Positions 17,258 to 25,344 of a stretch of DNA of 64,000 nucleotides are shown piece by piece. Position 1 is the first letter of the stretch. Every line of letters starts with the position of its first letter. Origin of the DNA: CAWGJF01 sp963822905 (GTDB taxonomy: Bacteria > Bacteroidota > Ignavibacteria > Ignavibacteriales > Ignavibacteriaceae); NCBI GenBank assembly GCA_963822905.1, contig CAWGJF010000001.1:1899524-1963523 (forward strand). The letters are read 5' to 3'. The notes under the pieces were generated by a model that worked only from the letters and a program-made list of their open reading frames with translations, did not search any database and was not told where the DNA came from. The position numbers and the translations under genes are program-made.

Positions 17258-17707
17258 TTATGATTCAGTATTTTTCATGTCTAGATAATCAGAACCGAAT
17301 ATTGTCAGGATAATTCCTAATAAGAATAAAATTGTATCCTCTAAGATTTTTGTAAGCCCAACTTTCGAACCATTTATTGTTCCGAAGCACCCACAATTAA
17401 TATCTAAACCTCTTAATAAACTTACAATTATAGCAACAATAAATATTGCCAATAGTGCCGTAATAATAAATGAATTTTCTTTTACAGAAACACCAAATAA
17501 AAGCAGTATCCCGGAAATCAATTCAACCCACGGCAGTGTAAGTGCAAATATGTTTACAAAACTGGTTGGTAATATTTTATAATTTGCTATTGCCTGGGAA
17601 AATTCTTGCGGATTTGAAATTTTTTCAATACTAGCATAAATGAAAATAAATGAAATAAAAACACGGATAAGTAGTAATAAATATTTGTTCGAAAAAACTT
17701 TTTTCAT
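17258..17707 (-). CDS. MauE/DoxX-like redox-associated membrane protein
   Basis: A 149-residue inner-membrane protein with four hydrophobic segments and a cytoplasm- or periplasm-facing LDINCGCFG motif (Cys105 and Cys107). MauE/DoxX relatives take part in electron transfer, disulfide formation or sulfur oxidation; the CGC-F-G motif marks the redox-active subgroup. It lies 5 nt downstream of a rhodanese-domain gene, at the end of the sulfur/cytochrome cluster, supporting a thiol-redox role. Substrate unknown. Confidence 0.75.
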   Translation of the reverse strand: MKKVFSNKYLLLLIRVFISFIFIYASIEKISNPQEFSQAIANYKILPTSFVNIFALTLPWVELISGILLLFGVSVKENSFIITALLAIFIVAIIVSLLRGLDINCGCFGTINGSKVGLTKILEDTILFLLGIILTIFGSDYLDMKNTES

Positions 17708-17712
17708 TTAAT

Positions 17713-18384
17713 TTAATTTGATTTTGTTGAATCTTCAAATGTTTTTTCAGCTGTTGGATATTTTGCATCAAACCACTCATTCCACCCGCCGAAGAAAATA
17801 TAAGTTTTTTTATATCCCATTTCAAATAGTTGATCGCCGAGTAAGATTGATAAATCACAATCAGTACCGGCACAATAAACCACAATCGGCTGATCTTCTT
17901 TTATTGATTTTAGTTTAAACGCATTTTCGTCGTATTCATAAAATGGAATTGATACAGCATTCAGTATATGATCTTCGGCATATTCCTCGCTTTCACGTGC
18001 ATCAATGAAAACAATTCCCTGGTTGTATAACCTATAAGCTTGATCTAAAGTGATTGCCTTTGGTTCAGAAAATCCGCTATCCTTTTTTGTTTCTTTTATA
18101 GTCTCATCAATTTTCTTTTTCTGCGGTTCTTCATCCTTCTTCTTTGTTTCCTTTATTTCTGATTTATTTTGATATGAGAGAATTTCTTTTGAATTATAAG
18201 AAGAATCAGTTATTGAAGTTTGAGAAGTATCTACGGGTTTTATAAAGGAAGAATCGTTTTCAAAAGTTAAAACACGTTCTTTCCGGATAAAATCAATACC
18301 TTCAGGATTGAGTTCATTAATTAATAATCCCAATCCACTGCTGATCAAAATTATAAAAAAGATTCTATGAAGATTTATTTTCAA
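17713..18384 (-). CDS. Membrane-anchored rhodanese-domain protein
   Basis: A 223-residue protein: N-terminal hydrophobic anchor (about 6-24), a charged low-complexity linker rich in Lys/Glu/Ser/Thr (about 60-107), and a C-terminal rhodanese domain (about 113-210). The catalytic loop reads YCAGTDCDLS near residue 169, with the expected active Cys plus a second one. Rhodaneses move sulfane sulfur between thiols. It probably faces the periplasm and works with the YeeE, cytochrome and MauE/DoxX proteins next to it. Confidence 0.85.
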   Translation of the reverse strand: MKINLHRIFFIILISSGLGLLINELNPEGIDFIRKERVLTFENDSSFIKPVDTSQTSITDSSYNSKEILSYQNKSEIKETKKKDEEPQKKKIDETIKETKKDSGFSEPKAITLDQAYRLYNQGIVFIDARESEEYAEDHILNAVSIPFYEYDENAFKLKSIKEDQPIVVYCAGTDCDLSILLGDQLFEMGYKKTYIFFGGWNEWFDAKYPTAEKTFEDSTKSN

Positions 18385-18397
18385 AAAATAAAAAATG

Positions 18398-18429
18398 AGG
18401 TTAAAAAATTATTAACCTAAAGTTAGGTT
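18398..18429. promoter_or_regulatory. Overlapping inverted repeats between sulfur genes
   Basis: AGGTTAA (18398-18404) and TTAACCT (18412-18418) form one 7-base inverted repeat, and AACCTAA (18414-18420) with TTAGGTT (18423-18429) forms a second that shares its left arm with the first. The two hairpins exclude each other. They sit in the 107-nt gap between the YeeE-rhodanese gene and the rhodanese gene, so they may be an operator or a processing/attenuation site. Confidence 0.35.
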
Positions 18430-18491
18430 TCTAATTGAAATGATACAAGCAGGTGAGCAAGGGAAATTTTAATAATCAATTTGATAATTAA

Positions 18492-19679
18492 TTAACAACC
18501 GCCTTCAACTCGTTTTGGTGCTTTTTTGATTATCGGAGATTTTTTGTTCTCTTCAATGAGAACAGGTAAAAGCTTTGATGCTTTTGTTCTGAAACGATAA
18601 GTATCCTCCTCTTGTCTTGTATTAACAACAGGAGGCATTGTGAAATCAAGAATATCTTTTTTGAATTGATTAAATCCACCCTTCAAAACATAAATATTTT
18701 CAAATCCTAGATCTTCAGCAATAAGTGCTGCTTCAGTTGCTGATTTTTCATCGACCGAAATAAAAATATTCTTTTTCCGTACTGTAAAGTATTTATAAGC
18801 ATTTTTACCAAAGAGATTTTCTTTACTGAGATTTACTGATTTTGGTAGATTGAGTTCCAGAAATGCTTTCTCTGTTCTAAAATCAAAAATCTGGATATGC
18901 TTATCATCATCAATTAACCTGAAAGCAAGTTCATCAGAGTCCATTAACTTTATATCCGTTTCACCGGAAGCAATTTTTTCTTTAACATTAGTAAGAACTG
19001 AAGGCTTTTCCTCTGGTAAAGTAAAAGCAGTCAAACCGGCTAAAATAGTAAGCACGGCAAGCGAGTAATAAAATTTCTTTGGCTGTAATTCTTTATTTTC
19101 CTCTCCGTTAACTCTTTTTTCAACATACCTTGCAAGCAGAAAAGCACCAATTGCCATAACAATTAAACCAAAAGCAATAATTCCCTGGGAGACATTAAGT
19201 GTTTCAAACAATCTTGGATTACCCCAAAATTCAGCTTTGTATATTCCTTCAAACAGTGGATATCCTTCAGCAAAGACTAAAACGCCGAGAGCCGTTCCGA
19301 CTATAAAAACAATTGCATCAATTTTTCCAATTGCTGCAGCACAGACACTCGTGCCTGGGCAGAAACCACCAATAACAAAACCCAGGCCCATAATTAATCC
19401 ACCGATAATTGCAGACCATAAGAAAGTCGGATTAATATAAATAACACTTATATCAAGTAATCCGAAATGTGATAAAGCAATTACTCCCATCATAGCAACG
19501 ATTCCAGCTGTAAAAAACACTCTCAGAACGGTGAAGTCATATCCATAAAATAAACCGACTAATTTTTTTGATGTTGAAAACCCGGCTTGCTCAAGGATAT
19601 ATCCAAAAGCCAATCCTATAAATAGTGCAACAACAAAATTTAATTCATTACCAATGATATCGGGTACTAAAGGTCCCAT
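18492..19679 (-). CDS. YeeE/YedE membrane protein with degenerate C-terminal rhodanese domain
   Basis: A 395-residue fusion protein. I start at ATG 19679 (MGPLVPDIIG), which follows AGGAAAAA, rather than the longer frame to 19751 that would overlap the upstream gene. The N-terminal part has about seven membrane segments and the YeeE Cys motif GGFCPGTSVCAA (sulfur-compound transport family). The C-terminal soluble part (about 270-370) has rhodanese shape but its active loop reads FISVDEKSAT, without the Cys. The last three residues are Gly-Gly-Cys. It may bind thiosulfate or persulfide without transferase activity. Confidence 0.85.
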   Translation of the reverse strand: MGPLVPDIIGNELNFVVALFIGLAFGYILEQAGFSTSKKLVGLFYGYDFTVLRVFFTAGIVAMMGVIALSHFGLLDISVIYINPTFLWSAIIGGLIMGLGFVIGGFCPGTSVCAAAIGKIDAIVFIVGTALGVLVFAEGYPLFEGIYKAEFWGNPRLFETLNVSQGIIAFGLIVMAIGAFLLARYVEKRVNGEENKELQPKKFYYSLAVLTILAGLTAFTLPEEKPSVLTNVKEKIASGETDIKLMDSDELAFRLIDDDKHIQIFDFRTEKAFLELNLPKSVNLSKENLFGKNAYKYFTVRKKNIFISVDEKSATEAALIAEDLGFENIYVLKGGFNQFKKDILDFTMPPVVNTRQEEDTYRFRTKASKLLPVLIEENKKSPIIKKAPKRVEGGC

Positions 19680-19692
19680 AAAATTTTTCCTT

Positions 19693-20208
19693 TTAAATCC
19701 ACAGTTTTCTGAAGAAATAAGCGAACATATATGCTCCGCCAAAAATCGCAAACATGGTAATTATACCACCAGTTGATAAAACAGCCATCCCACTTAAGGC
19801 AGCACCACTTGTGCATCCCCTACCTAATTGAGAACCGAAGCCAAAAAGAGCTCCACCAAAAAGGGCAGCTACGATTCTTATCCTTGAAGTACTTTTCGGT
19901 GAATACTCAAGTTTAAAATTTAGTCTGTTAGAAACAAGACCTGAAATAAAAGCTCCAATTAAAACACCAATTACTTCAAAGACCAGCCAGTTTTTCAATG
20001 GACTGTTATTGTGAGCTGTCATATATTCTTCATAAAATTTTGAATCGGAAGTATGACCTGGTGCAATTGCACTTACGGTTGATACTACAGCACTTTTAAC
20101 TGCTCCACTAGCACCTAAACCTCTTCCAGTTATAAATATTGTAATCAAAAGAAGCAGTCCGAGCAGAACACCTGCTAAATATGGATTCATATATTTTGAT
20201 TCATTCAT
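19693..20208 (-). CDS. YeeE/YedE family sulfur transport protein
   Basis: A 171-residue inner-membrane protein with about four hydrophobic segments. The motif LGRGCTSGAALSGMAVLSTGG near residues 127-147 carries the conserved Cys of YeeE/YedE proteins, which in characterised cases import thiosulfate. It is a half-length member, and with the next gene (13 nt away) makes a pair of half-transporters. It lies directly downstream of the cytochrome b gene. Confidence 0.85.
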   Translation of the reverse strand: MNESKYMNPYLAGVLLGLLLLITIFITGRGLGASGAVKSAVVSTVSAIAPGHTSDSKFYEEYMTAHNNSPLKNWLVFEVIGVLIGAFISGLVSNRLNFKLEYSPKSTSRIRIVAALFGGALFGFGSQLGRGCTSGAALSGMAVLSTGGIITMFAIFGGAYMFAYFFRKLWI

Positions 20209-20216
20209 AAAACTTC

Positions 20217-20903
20217 CTAATGAATATCCTGATAGATTGACCCAGTTTTATTCTCATCTTTATTTATTGATTCCTTTGATTCTGATTCAACATCCTCAAA
20301 ACCTGTAATCATTGCTTTTAAATTAGATGTAATAGTTTCTCCTGTGGTAATCAAATAAACATGTACAATTACAAAAACAATCAGGAGAAAAGCCCCGATT
20401 GTATGAAAAAAGGCAATCGATTTTAGCGAATCAATATTCAACATTTCAATACCATGTCGCTGGGGATACCTGTAAAACATATAAAGTAATCCTGATAAAA
20501 CCATAACAGGTATTACAAGCAGCTTTAATCCTAGATAAGTTAACTTTTGCAGCGGATTTAGTTTGCTAAGTATAGTCCTTTTAGTTGGATGAGGAGCATT
20601 TTTAAAAATTCCAGTAATGTAATAATTGAATTGAGCTTTTAAATTTTCTTTTGTCGGAATATATTGTTTCCATTCACCTGTGGAAAAATGCCAGAATATG
20701 GCGAACATTATTAAAATCATAAAAGCATAAGCAGCTATGTTATGATACATAACAGCATTTTGATATCCAAAAAACTCTATTGAACCATGAATTTCAAATC
20801 CAGTTGCCATAAGAAAGAGAATCAAAAGTGCCTGCGTCCAGTGCCAGAATCGTTCGAATGATTTATATATATAAACTTTATTTTTCATTGTATTCTTAAT
20901 CAT
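20217..20903 (-). CDS. Cytochrome b561-type membrane subunit
   Basis: A 228-residue membrane cytochrome b of the formate dehydrogenase gamma/thiosulfate reductase type. Four membrane helices are visible, with likely haem-ligand histidines in FERFWHWTQALL (near 17-28), MYHNIAAYAF (near 52), and FFHTIGAFLL-x6-HVYL (near 173-192). It would pass electrons between the quinone pool and the adjacent octaheme cytochrome. The 5' end overlaps the octaheme gene by 8 nt; a second ATG five codons later is an alternative start. Confidence 0.85.
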   Translation of the reverse strand: MIKNTMKNKVYIYKSFERFWHWTQALLILFLMATGFEIHGSIEFFGYQNAVMYHNIAAYAFMILIMFAIFWHFSTGEWKQYIPTKENLKAQFNYYITGIFKNAPHPTKRTILSKLNPLQKLTYLGLKLLVIPVMVLSGLLYMFYRYPQRHGIEMLNIDSLKSIAFFHTIGAFLLIVFVIVHVYLITTGETITSNLKAMITGFEDVESESKESINKDENKTGSIYQDIH

Positions 20904-22461
20904 TATTTCTTTTTCTCGAAATTATTCTGAAAGTTCCGTGAACAATTACCCCGGTTAAAGCCAGAAGTATGAATATGATTCCAAGTGTTTCAATTATCGG
21001 CGAGTAATCTCTCGAAGGCATATAAAAATCCGTTAAACCTGCTAACCGACTGTTTTCCCTGTTGTGACAATTTTTACAAGTTAAGCTGTTTTCTTTTGTC
21101 GAAACCATATGATTAATCGGCCAGTACATTTCTGTATTTAGAAAAGAGACTTTTCCACTAAACGGAAGATTAACTTCTTTCATTCCAACCTCTGATGCTC
21201 GCTTCCAATCGAAATCCTGCCAGAACGCTCCTTCGCCTTTTTTATCTGCAAAAAGTTTAGGTTGAATTAGAACTTTCAATTCGGGATCAAATGGTTGTTT
21301 TGATCTGTGAATTTTTACTGGAATAATTTTAGAATCATAATCACTATAGGAACCTTTTAAAGTATTTATTTTTAAAACTTTGGTTGTGTCCTTGATTTTA
21401 TCACCCAACAAATAATGATCTGCTGTCCCGTTAAACCAGATGTAATCCGGTTCAAGGTTTTTGCCCCATTTAAAACTTCCCTTAATAGAGAGGTAAGTAT
21501 GATTTCCATCTTCATCTTCAGCCGAATACGGCTCGCCATCTTTCAACTTTCCAGCAGTTGACCAATCCCATTCAGTTTTAGTTGCATTAACTTTTGCATA
21601 AATAGGAATGTGGCAAGTCTGACAAGCGACTTTAAGAGTATGTTCGTTAAGAATTTCAGCTTCGTGTGGAGTATCGGTATGACATTGTTCACAGGTTGAA
21701 CGGTTTCGATTCATTGAAGATAATGAATAGACTTTCCCTAGCATCTGATGTTTTTCTGTCTTATGGCAATCAGCACATTGCAGGTTTACACCATCAATAG
21801 CCATATGAACATCAACATCACGAGTTGGTTCGAACATTGATTTTTCAAGATCACCATGCTTTACATTATTTCCTCCACCGCCATAAAAATGACAGACTCC
21901 ACAATTTGATCTTTTTGAATCACCAACATTCATTGCAATGTAGTTCAGATCAAGTTGTGGATCAGGATATCCACCTTTTTCCGATGCTTTACTATAAGTT
22001 TCAGTATTATCATGACATACCAGGCAGTCAATATTTTTTGAATCTGTAAACGAAAACATATCGCTTTGCATACCAAAGCCTATATGACATTTTGCACAAC
22101 TTTGTTCGTTTCCTTCCACGCCAATACAGAAATTGTTAATCGCATTTTTCTTCCCTATATAAACAATTCCTCTTCCTTCAATATATTCTTCACGCTGCCA
22201 GTTCCAGTGGCTGGATTTCTTAACTTCATCGTCTCTTTCTGTGTGGCAGGAAATGCAAGCCTCAGTAACTTCTTGCGGGGAATTGAATTTTTTTTGCAGA
22301 ATAGAAAATTTTGTGTGATCAGCAGATGGAAGTTCTTGCTTCTTAAACTTATTCTTTAATAAAACAAGGTTTGGTTCCCCGGAATATTTAGGGGTGAATA
22401 CTTTGTAAATGAACGTAAAAGTTATTCCAATAAAGACAAGAGCAAGAAAAATCTTTTTCAT
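20896..22461 (-). CDS. Octaheme c-type cytochrome, tetrathionate-reductase-like
   Basis: A 521-residue exported multiheme cytochrome with eight CxxCH sites (CISCH, CAKCH, CLVCH, CGVCH, CADCH, CEQCH, CQTCH and CKNCH). It has an N-terminal signal/anchor (about 4-18) and one C-terminal membrane helix (about 492-511). Number, spacing and a neighbouring cytochrome b resemble the Shewanella octaheme tetrathionate reductase family (OTR), which also handles nitrite and hydroxylamine in vitro. First gene of the sulfur/redox cluster. The physiological substrate is inferred, not shown. Confidence 0.85.
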   Translation of the reverse strand: MKKIFLALVFIGITFTFIYKVFTPKYSGEPNLVLLKNKFKKQELPSADHTKFSILQKKFNSPQEVTEACISCHTERDDEVKKSSHWNWQREEYIEGRGIVYIGKKNAINNFCIGVEGNEQSCAKCHIGFGMQSDMFSFTDSKNIDCLVCHDNTETYSKASEKGGYPDPQLDLNYIAMNVGDSKRSNCGVCHFYGGGGNNVKHGDLEKSMFEPTRDVDVHMAIDGVNLQCADCHKTEKHQMLGKVYSLSSMNRNRSTCEQCHTDTPHEAEILNEHTLKVACQTCHIPIYAKVNATKTEWDWSTAGKLKDGEPYSAEDEDGNHTYLSIKGSFKWGKNLEPDYIWFNGTADHYLLGDKIKDTTKVLKINTLKGSYSDYDSKIIPVKIHRSKQPFDPELKVLIQPKLFADKKGEGAFWQDFDWKRASEVGMKEVNLPFSGKVSFLNTEMYWPINHMVSTKENSLTCKNCHNRENSRLAGLTDFYMPSRDYSPIIETLGIIFILLALTGVIVHGTFRIISRKRNND

Positions 22462-22639
22462 AAAATTTCTGAAATTTATTCAACTGCAATTTGATGAGTA
22501 TAGTAAATAAAAGATTCTTTTATTTTTCATTTTAAAAAATAATTTAAATTTGACTAAGATTTAAAATTAGTTGACGGTGAATAATTAATTGTTCTTAATT
22601 ATTTTCTTGGAAGGACTGATTTGTAATTTAAGATATGAG

Positions 22640-22725
22640 TACCGAAGGCCGGACTCGAACCGGCACGAGGTGTAAGCCCCACTGGATTTTGAGTCCAGCG
22701 CGTCTACCAATTCCGCCACTTCGGC
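22640..22725 (-). tRNA. tRNA-Leu (CAA)
   Basis: The minus strand begins GCCGAAGTGGCGGAATTGG and ends CTTCGGTA, so the acceptor stem pairs with one G-T. The anticodon stem CTGGA/TCCAG holds the loop CTCAAAA, anticodon CAA. A long variable arm and T-loop GGTTCGAGTCC fit leucine tRNA. CCA is not encoded. Confidence 0.95.
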
Positions 22726-23043
22726 ATAAGTATTTCGACAGTTGGTTAATATTAAATTATTTTAAGATTAGTGAATTCAAAGTTATAAAACTTCAATTCG
22801 TTTACCAAAATTGTCACCCTATAAAAAATTTCTACAAAATATGTCAAAAGGATAAGAAAAATTTTCCTTATTCAAATAAAGATGTTTCAATTTCGTTCAA
22901 TTGTTTCACCTCGGGCAACTGTTAATCCGCGATGTATTGTTTTGAAAAAACGATCAACTAAACTTATTCGTATTAATTTCGATAATTTTTTGTAATGGCA
23001 CTATTGTTGTTTTGATTAACTGTAGCAATTATAAGGAGCTAAA
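22726..23043. other. Gene-free stretch upstream of two small ORFs
   Basis: AT-rich sequence between tRNA-Leu and the acidic ORF at 23044. A plus-strand frame at 22635-22925 runs over the tRNA antisense strand and is not credible. The last bases before 23044 hold a strong AAGGAG ribosome site. A promoter for the small ORFs is likely near 22960-23010 but no box is clear. Confidence 0.5.
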
Positions 23044-23241
23044 ATGAAAAAATATCTACAAAAAAACCTGAATGATCTTCTATTGAATGAAGAAGATTAT
23101 ACATTCTTTGGAGATCCGTCTTCTTTGGATCTCGAAGCAATGGGAGACGAAGTTATTTATGATATGATCCGGGACGTTGAGACAGAAGATCTTGACCTGG
23201 ATGATATCGAAATTGATGATGAAGGATTATCCTTAATTTAA
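23044..23241 (+). CDS. Small acidic hypothetical protein
   Basis: A 65-residue, strongly acidic protein (C-terminal half nearly all Asp/Glu/Leu/Ile) with no recognised domain. A very good ribosome-binding site (AAGGAG seven nt before ATG) argues that it is translated, unusual in this window where such sites are often weak. It is followed after 35 nt by another short ORF on the same strand, so they may form a two-gene unit. Role unknown; an antitoxin, phage-derived or nucleic-acid-mimic protein are only possibilities. Confidence 0.6.
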   Translation: MKKYLQKNLNDLLLNEEDYTFFGDPSSLDLEAMGDEVIYDMIRDVETEDLDLDDIEIDDEGLSLI

Positions 23242-23276
23242 ATAAAAATCAAATTCAAATTAAGTGGGAGTACAAT

Positions 23277-23483
23277 TTGAAAACTTATATTGGTGATGAC
23301 GGCCACTATGAGATCGATGATAACGGAAGTGTAATTCAAAAAATGGTTGACCAGTTTGGAAAACTTACTGGTAAAATCAGAAAGTTTAGTAACCCTAAAA
23401 ATATTACTAATGCTTTTGATCGTGACTATATTTTGAATATTCTCCAAATGTTAAGAATTTATAAAAACAGCGGTCGTTGTTAA
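23277..23483 (+). CDS. Small hypothetical protein
   Basis: A 68-residue protein with a TTG start preceded by GTGGGAG. The N-terminal half is acidic (DDGHYEIDDNGSV) and the C-terminal half is basic and could form helices (FDRDYILNILQMLRIYKN). No family recognised. It directly follows the small acidic ORF and precedes glnS by about 150 nt. Confidence 0.5.
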   Translation: MKTYIGDDGHYEIDDNGSVIQKMVDQFGKLTGKIRKFSNPKNITNAFDRDYILNILQMLRIYKNSGRC

Positions 23484-23637
23484 CTCAGGTGATTAACTAG
23501 TCACATAAAATCTCACTCAGGGAAAAGGGGATTCACTTTATAATCGATTCTCTTTACTTTACACACCTTTATATACCTGCCAAACTTTTGAACTGCATAT
23601 TTGATTCTTTATTTTAACTTCTAAAAAAAGAATAAAT

Positions 23638-25344
23638 ATGACCACAAATAACCAAAATTCTGATAATCCAGGCAAAGAAAAATCGAAAAATTTCATTTAT
23701 GAAATAATTGATAATGATAACAAAACCGGAAAATGGGACGGAAGAGTTCAAACCAGATTTCCACCTGAACCAAATGGCTATCTTCATATTGGTCACGCAA
23801 AATCTATTTGTCTTAATTATGGAATTGCCAGAGATTATAATGGGAAATTCAATTTAAGATTTGATGATACCAATCCCGCAAAAGAAGAACAGGAATATGT
23901 TGATTCAATAATTAATGATGTTAAATGGCTTGGTGCAGATTTCGAAAACAGAATTTTCTTCGCTTCAGATTATTTTGATACTATGTATGAATGGGCAATA
24001 ATTTTAGTTAAAAATGGCAAGGCGTATGTTGATGATTTAAGTGCAGATGAAATAAAAGAATATAGGGGAACTGTAACCGAACCAGGAAAAGAAAGTCCTT
24101 TCAGAAATAGAGGCGTTGAAGAAAATCTGGATTTGCTTGAAAGAATGAAAATTGGGGAATTTAAAAACGGAGAAAAAGTTTTACGGGCCAAAATAGATAT
24201 GGCTCATAAAAATATTTTAATGCGTGATACCGTGATGTACAGAATAATTCATGCATCACACCACCGGACGGGAAATAAATGGTGCATTTACCCGACTTAT
24301 GATTGGGCTCATGGCTCTGAAGATTCTTTAGAAAAAATTACACATTCTGTATGTACTCTCGAATTTGAAGTTCATAGACCACTTTATGATTGGTTCCTAA
24401 ATGAACTTAAAGTTTACCACCCTCAACAAATTGAGTTTGCAAGACTTAACCTTGGTTATACTGTGATGAGTAAAAGAAAACTACTTGAACTTGTACAGGA
24501 AAAATATGTTGAAGGTTGGGATGACCCCAGGATGCCTACGATTTCAGCAATGAGAAGAAGAGGATATACACCTGAAGCGATTATGAATTTCTCTGAAATG
24601 ACTGGTGTTGCAAAACGAAACGCTATAACTAATATGGCTTTGCTTGAGTTTGCAGTTCGTGAAGATCTTAATAAAAAAGCACAGAGAGTTATGGCTGTTT
24701 TAAAACCTTTAAAAGTTGTGATTACAAATTATCCCGGTGATCAAGTTGAAGAACTTGAAGCTGTAAATAATCCTGAAGATGAATCAATGGGAAAACGAAT
24801 TGTCCCTTTTTCAAAAATGATTTTTATTGAGCAATCTGATTTCATGGAAAATCCGTCTAAAAAATTTTACAGGCTTACAAAAGGGAGCGAAGTCAGATTG
24901 AGGTATGCATATATTATAAAGTGCGAAGAAGTTATTAAAAATGAAAACGATGAAGTAATTGAACTACGATGTACCTATGATCCTGATACAAAAAGTGGAT
25001 CAGAAAAAAGTCAGAAAAAAGTTAAAGGAACAATTCACTGGGTTTCAGCTAAACATGCAATTGAGGCAGAAGTCAGGTTATATGACAGGTTATTTACGGT
25101 AGAAGATCCTGCAGGCGATAAAGATACAGATTACAGAGAGTTAATAAACCCACAATCACTTGAAATTATTAAAAATGCAAAGCTGGAACCATTTCTAAAA
25201 GATGCAAAACCGGGCGACAGAGTTCAGTTTGAAAGACAGGGTTATTTTTGTGTGGATTCAAAACTCTCGACGAAAGAAAAACTTGTTTTTAACAGAACAG
25301 TAACTTTAAGAGACACATGGGCTAAAATTGAAAAACAAAATTAG
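23638..25344 (+). CDS. glnS: Glutaminyl-tRNA synthetase
   Basis: Charges tRNA-Gln directly with glutamine. The 568-residue protein has the class I HIGH-type motif PPEPNGYLHIGHAKS near residues 41-55 and the KMSKS-type loop VMSKRKL near 279-285, followed by the two-lobed anticodon-binding domain. Length and order are typical of GlnRS. Its TAG stop overlaps, head to head, the TAA stop of gltX, so both genes end on each other. GlnRS was spread by horizontal transfer among bacteria; the organism may therefore not need the amidotransferase route. Confidence 0.95.
   Translation: MTTNNQNSDNPGKEKSKNFIYEIIDNDNKTGKWDGRVQTRFPPEPNGYLHIGHAKSICLNYGIARDYNGKFNLRFDDTNPAKEEQEYVDSIINDVKWLGADFENRIFFASDYFDTMYEWAIILVKNGKAYVDDLSADEIKEYRGTVTEPGKESPFRNRGVEENLDLLERMKIGEFKNGEKVLRAKIDMAHKNILMRDTVMYRIIHASHHRTGNKWCIYPTYDWAHGSEDSLEKITHSVCTLEFEVHRPLYDWFLNELKVYHPQQIEFARLNLGYTVMSKRKLLELVQEKYVEGWDDPRMPTISAMRRRGYTPEAIMNFSEMTGVAKRNAITNMALLEFAVREDLNKKAQRVMAVLKPLKVVITNYPGDQVEELEAVNNPEDESMGKRIVPFSKMIFIEQSDFMENPSKKFYRLTKGSEVRLRYAYIIKCEEVIKNENDEVIELRCTYDPDTKSGSEKSQKKVKGTIHWVSAKHAIEAEVRLYDRLFTVEDPAGDKDTDYRELINPQSLEIIKNAKLEPFLKDAKPGDRVQFERQGYFCVDSKLSTKEKLVFNRTVTLRDTWAKIEKQN

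Noticed and set aside
22635..22925. Plus-strand ORF of 96 residues
   Set aside because: It reads through the antisense strand of tRNA-Leu and has no recognisable domain.
25341..25344. Frame error at the glnS/gltX junction
   Set aside because: The 4-nt overlap is simply two convergent stop codons sharing TTAG; both proteins end at normal family positions.
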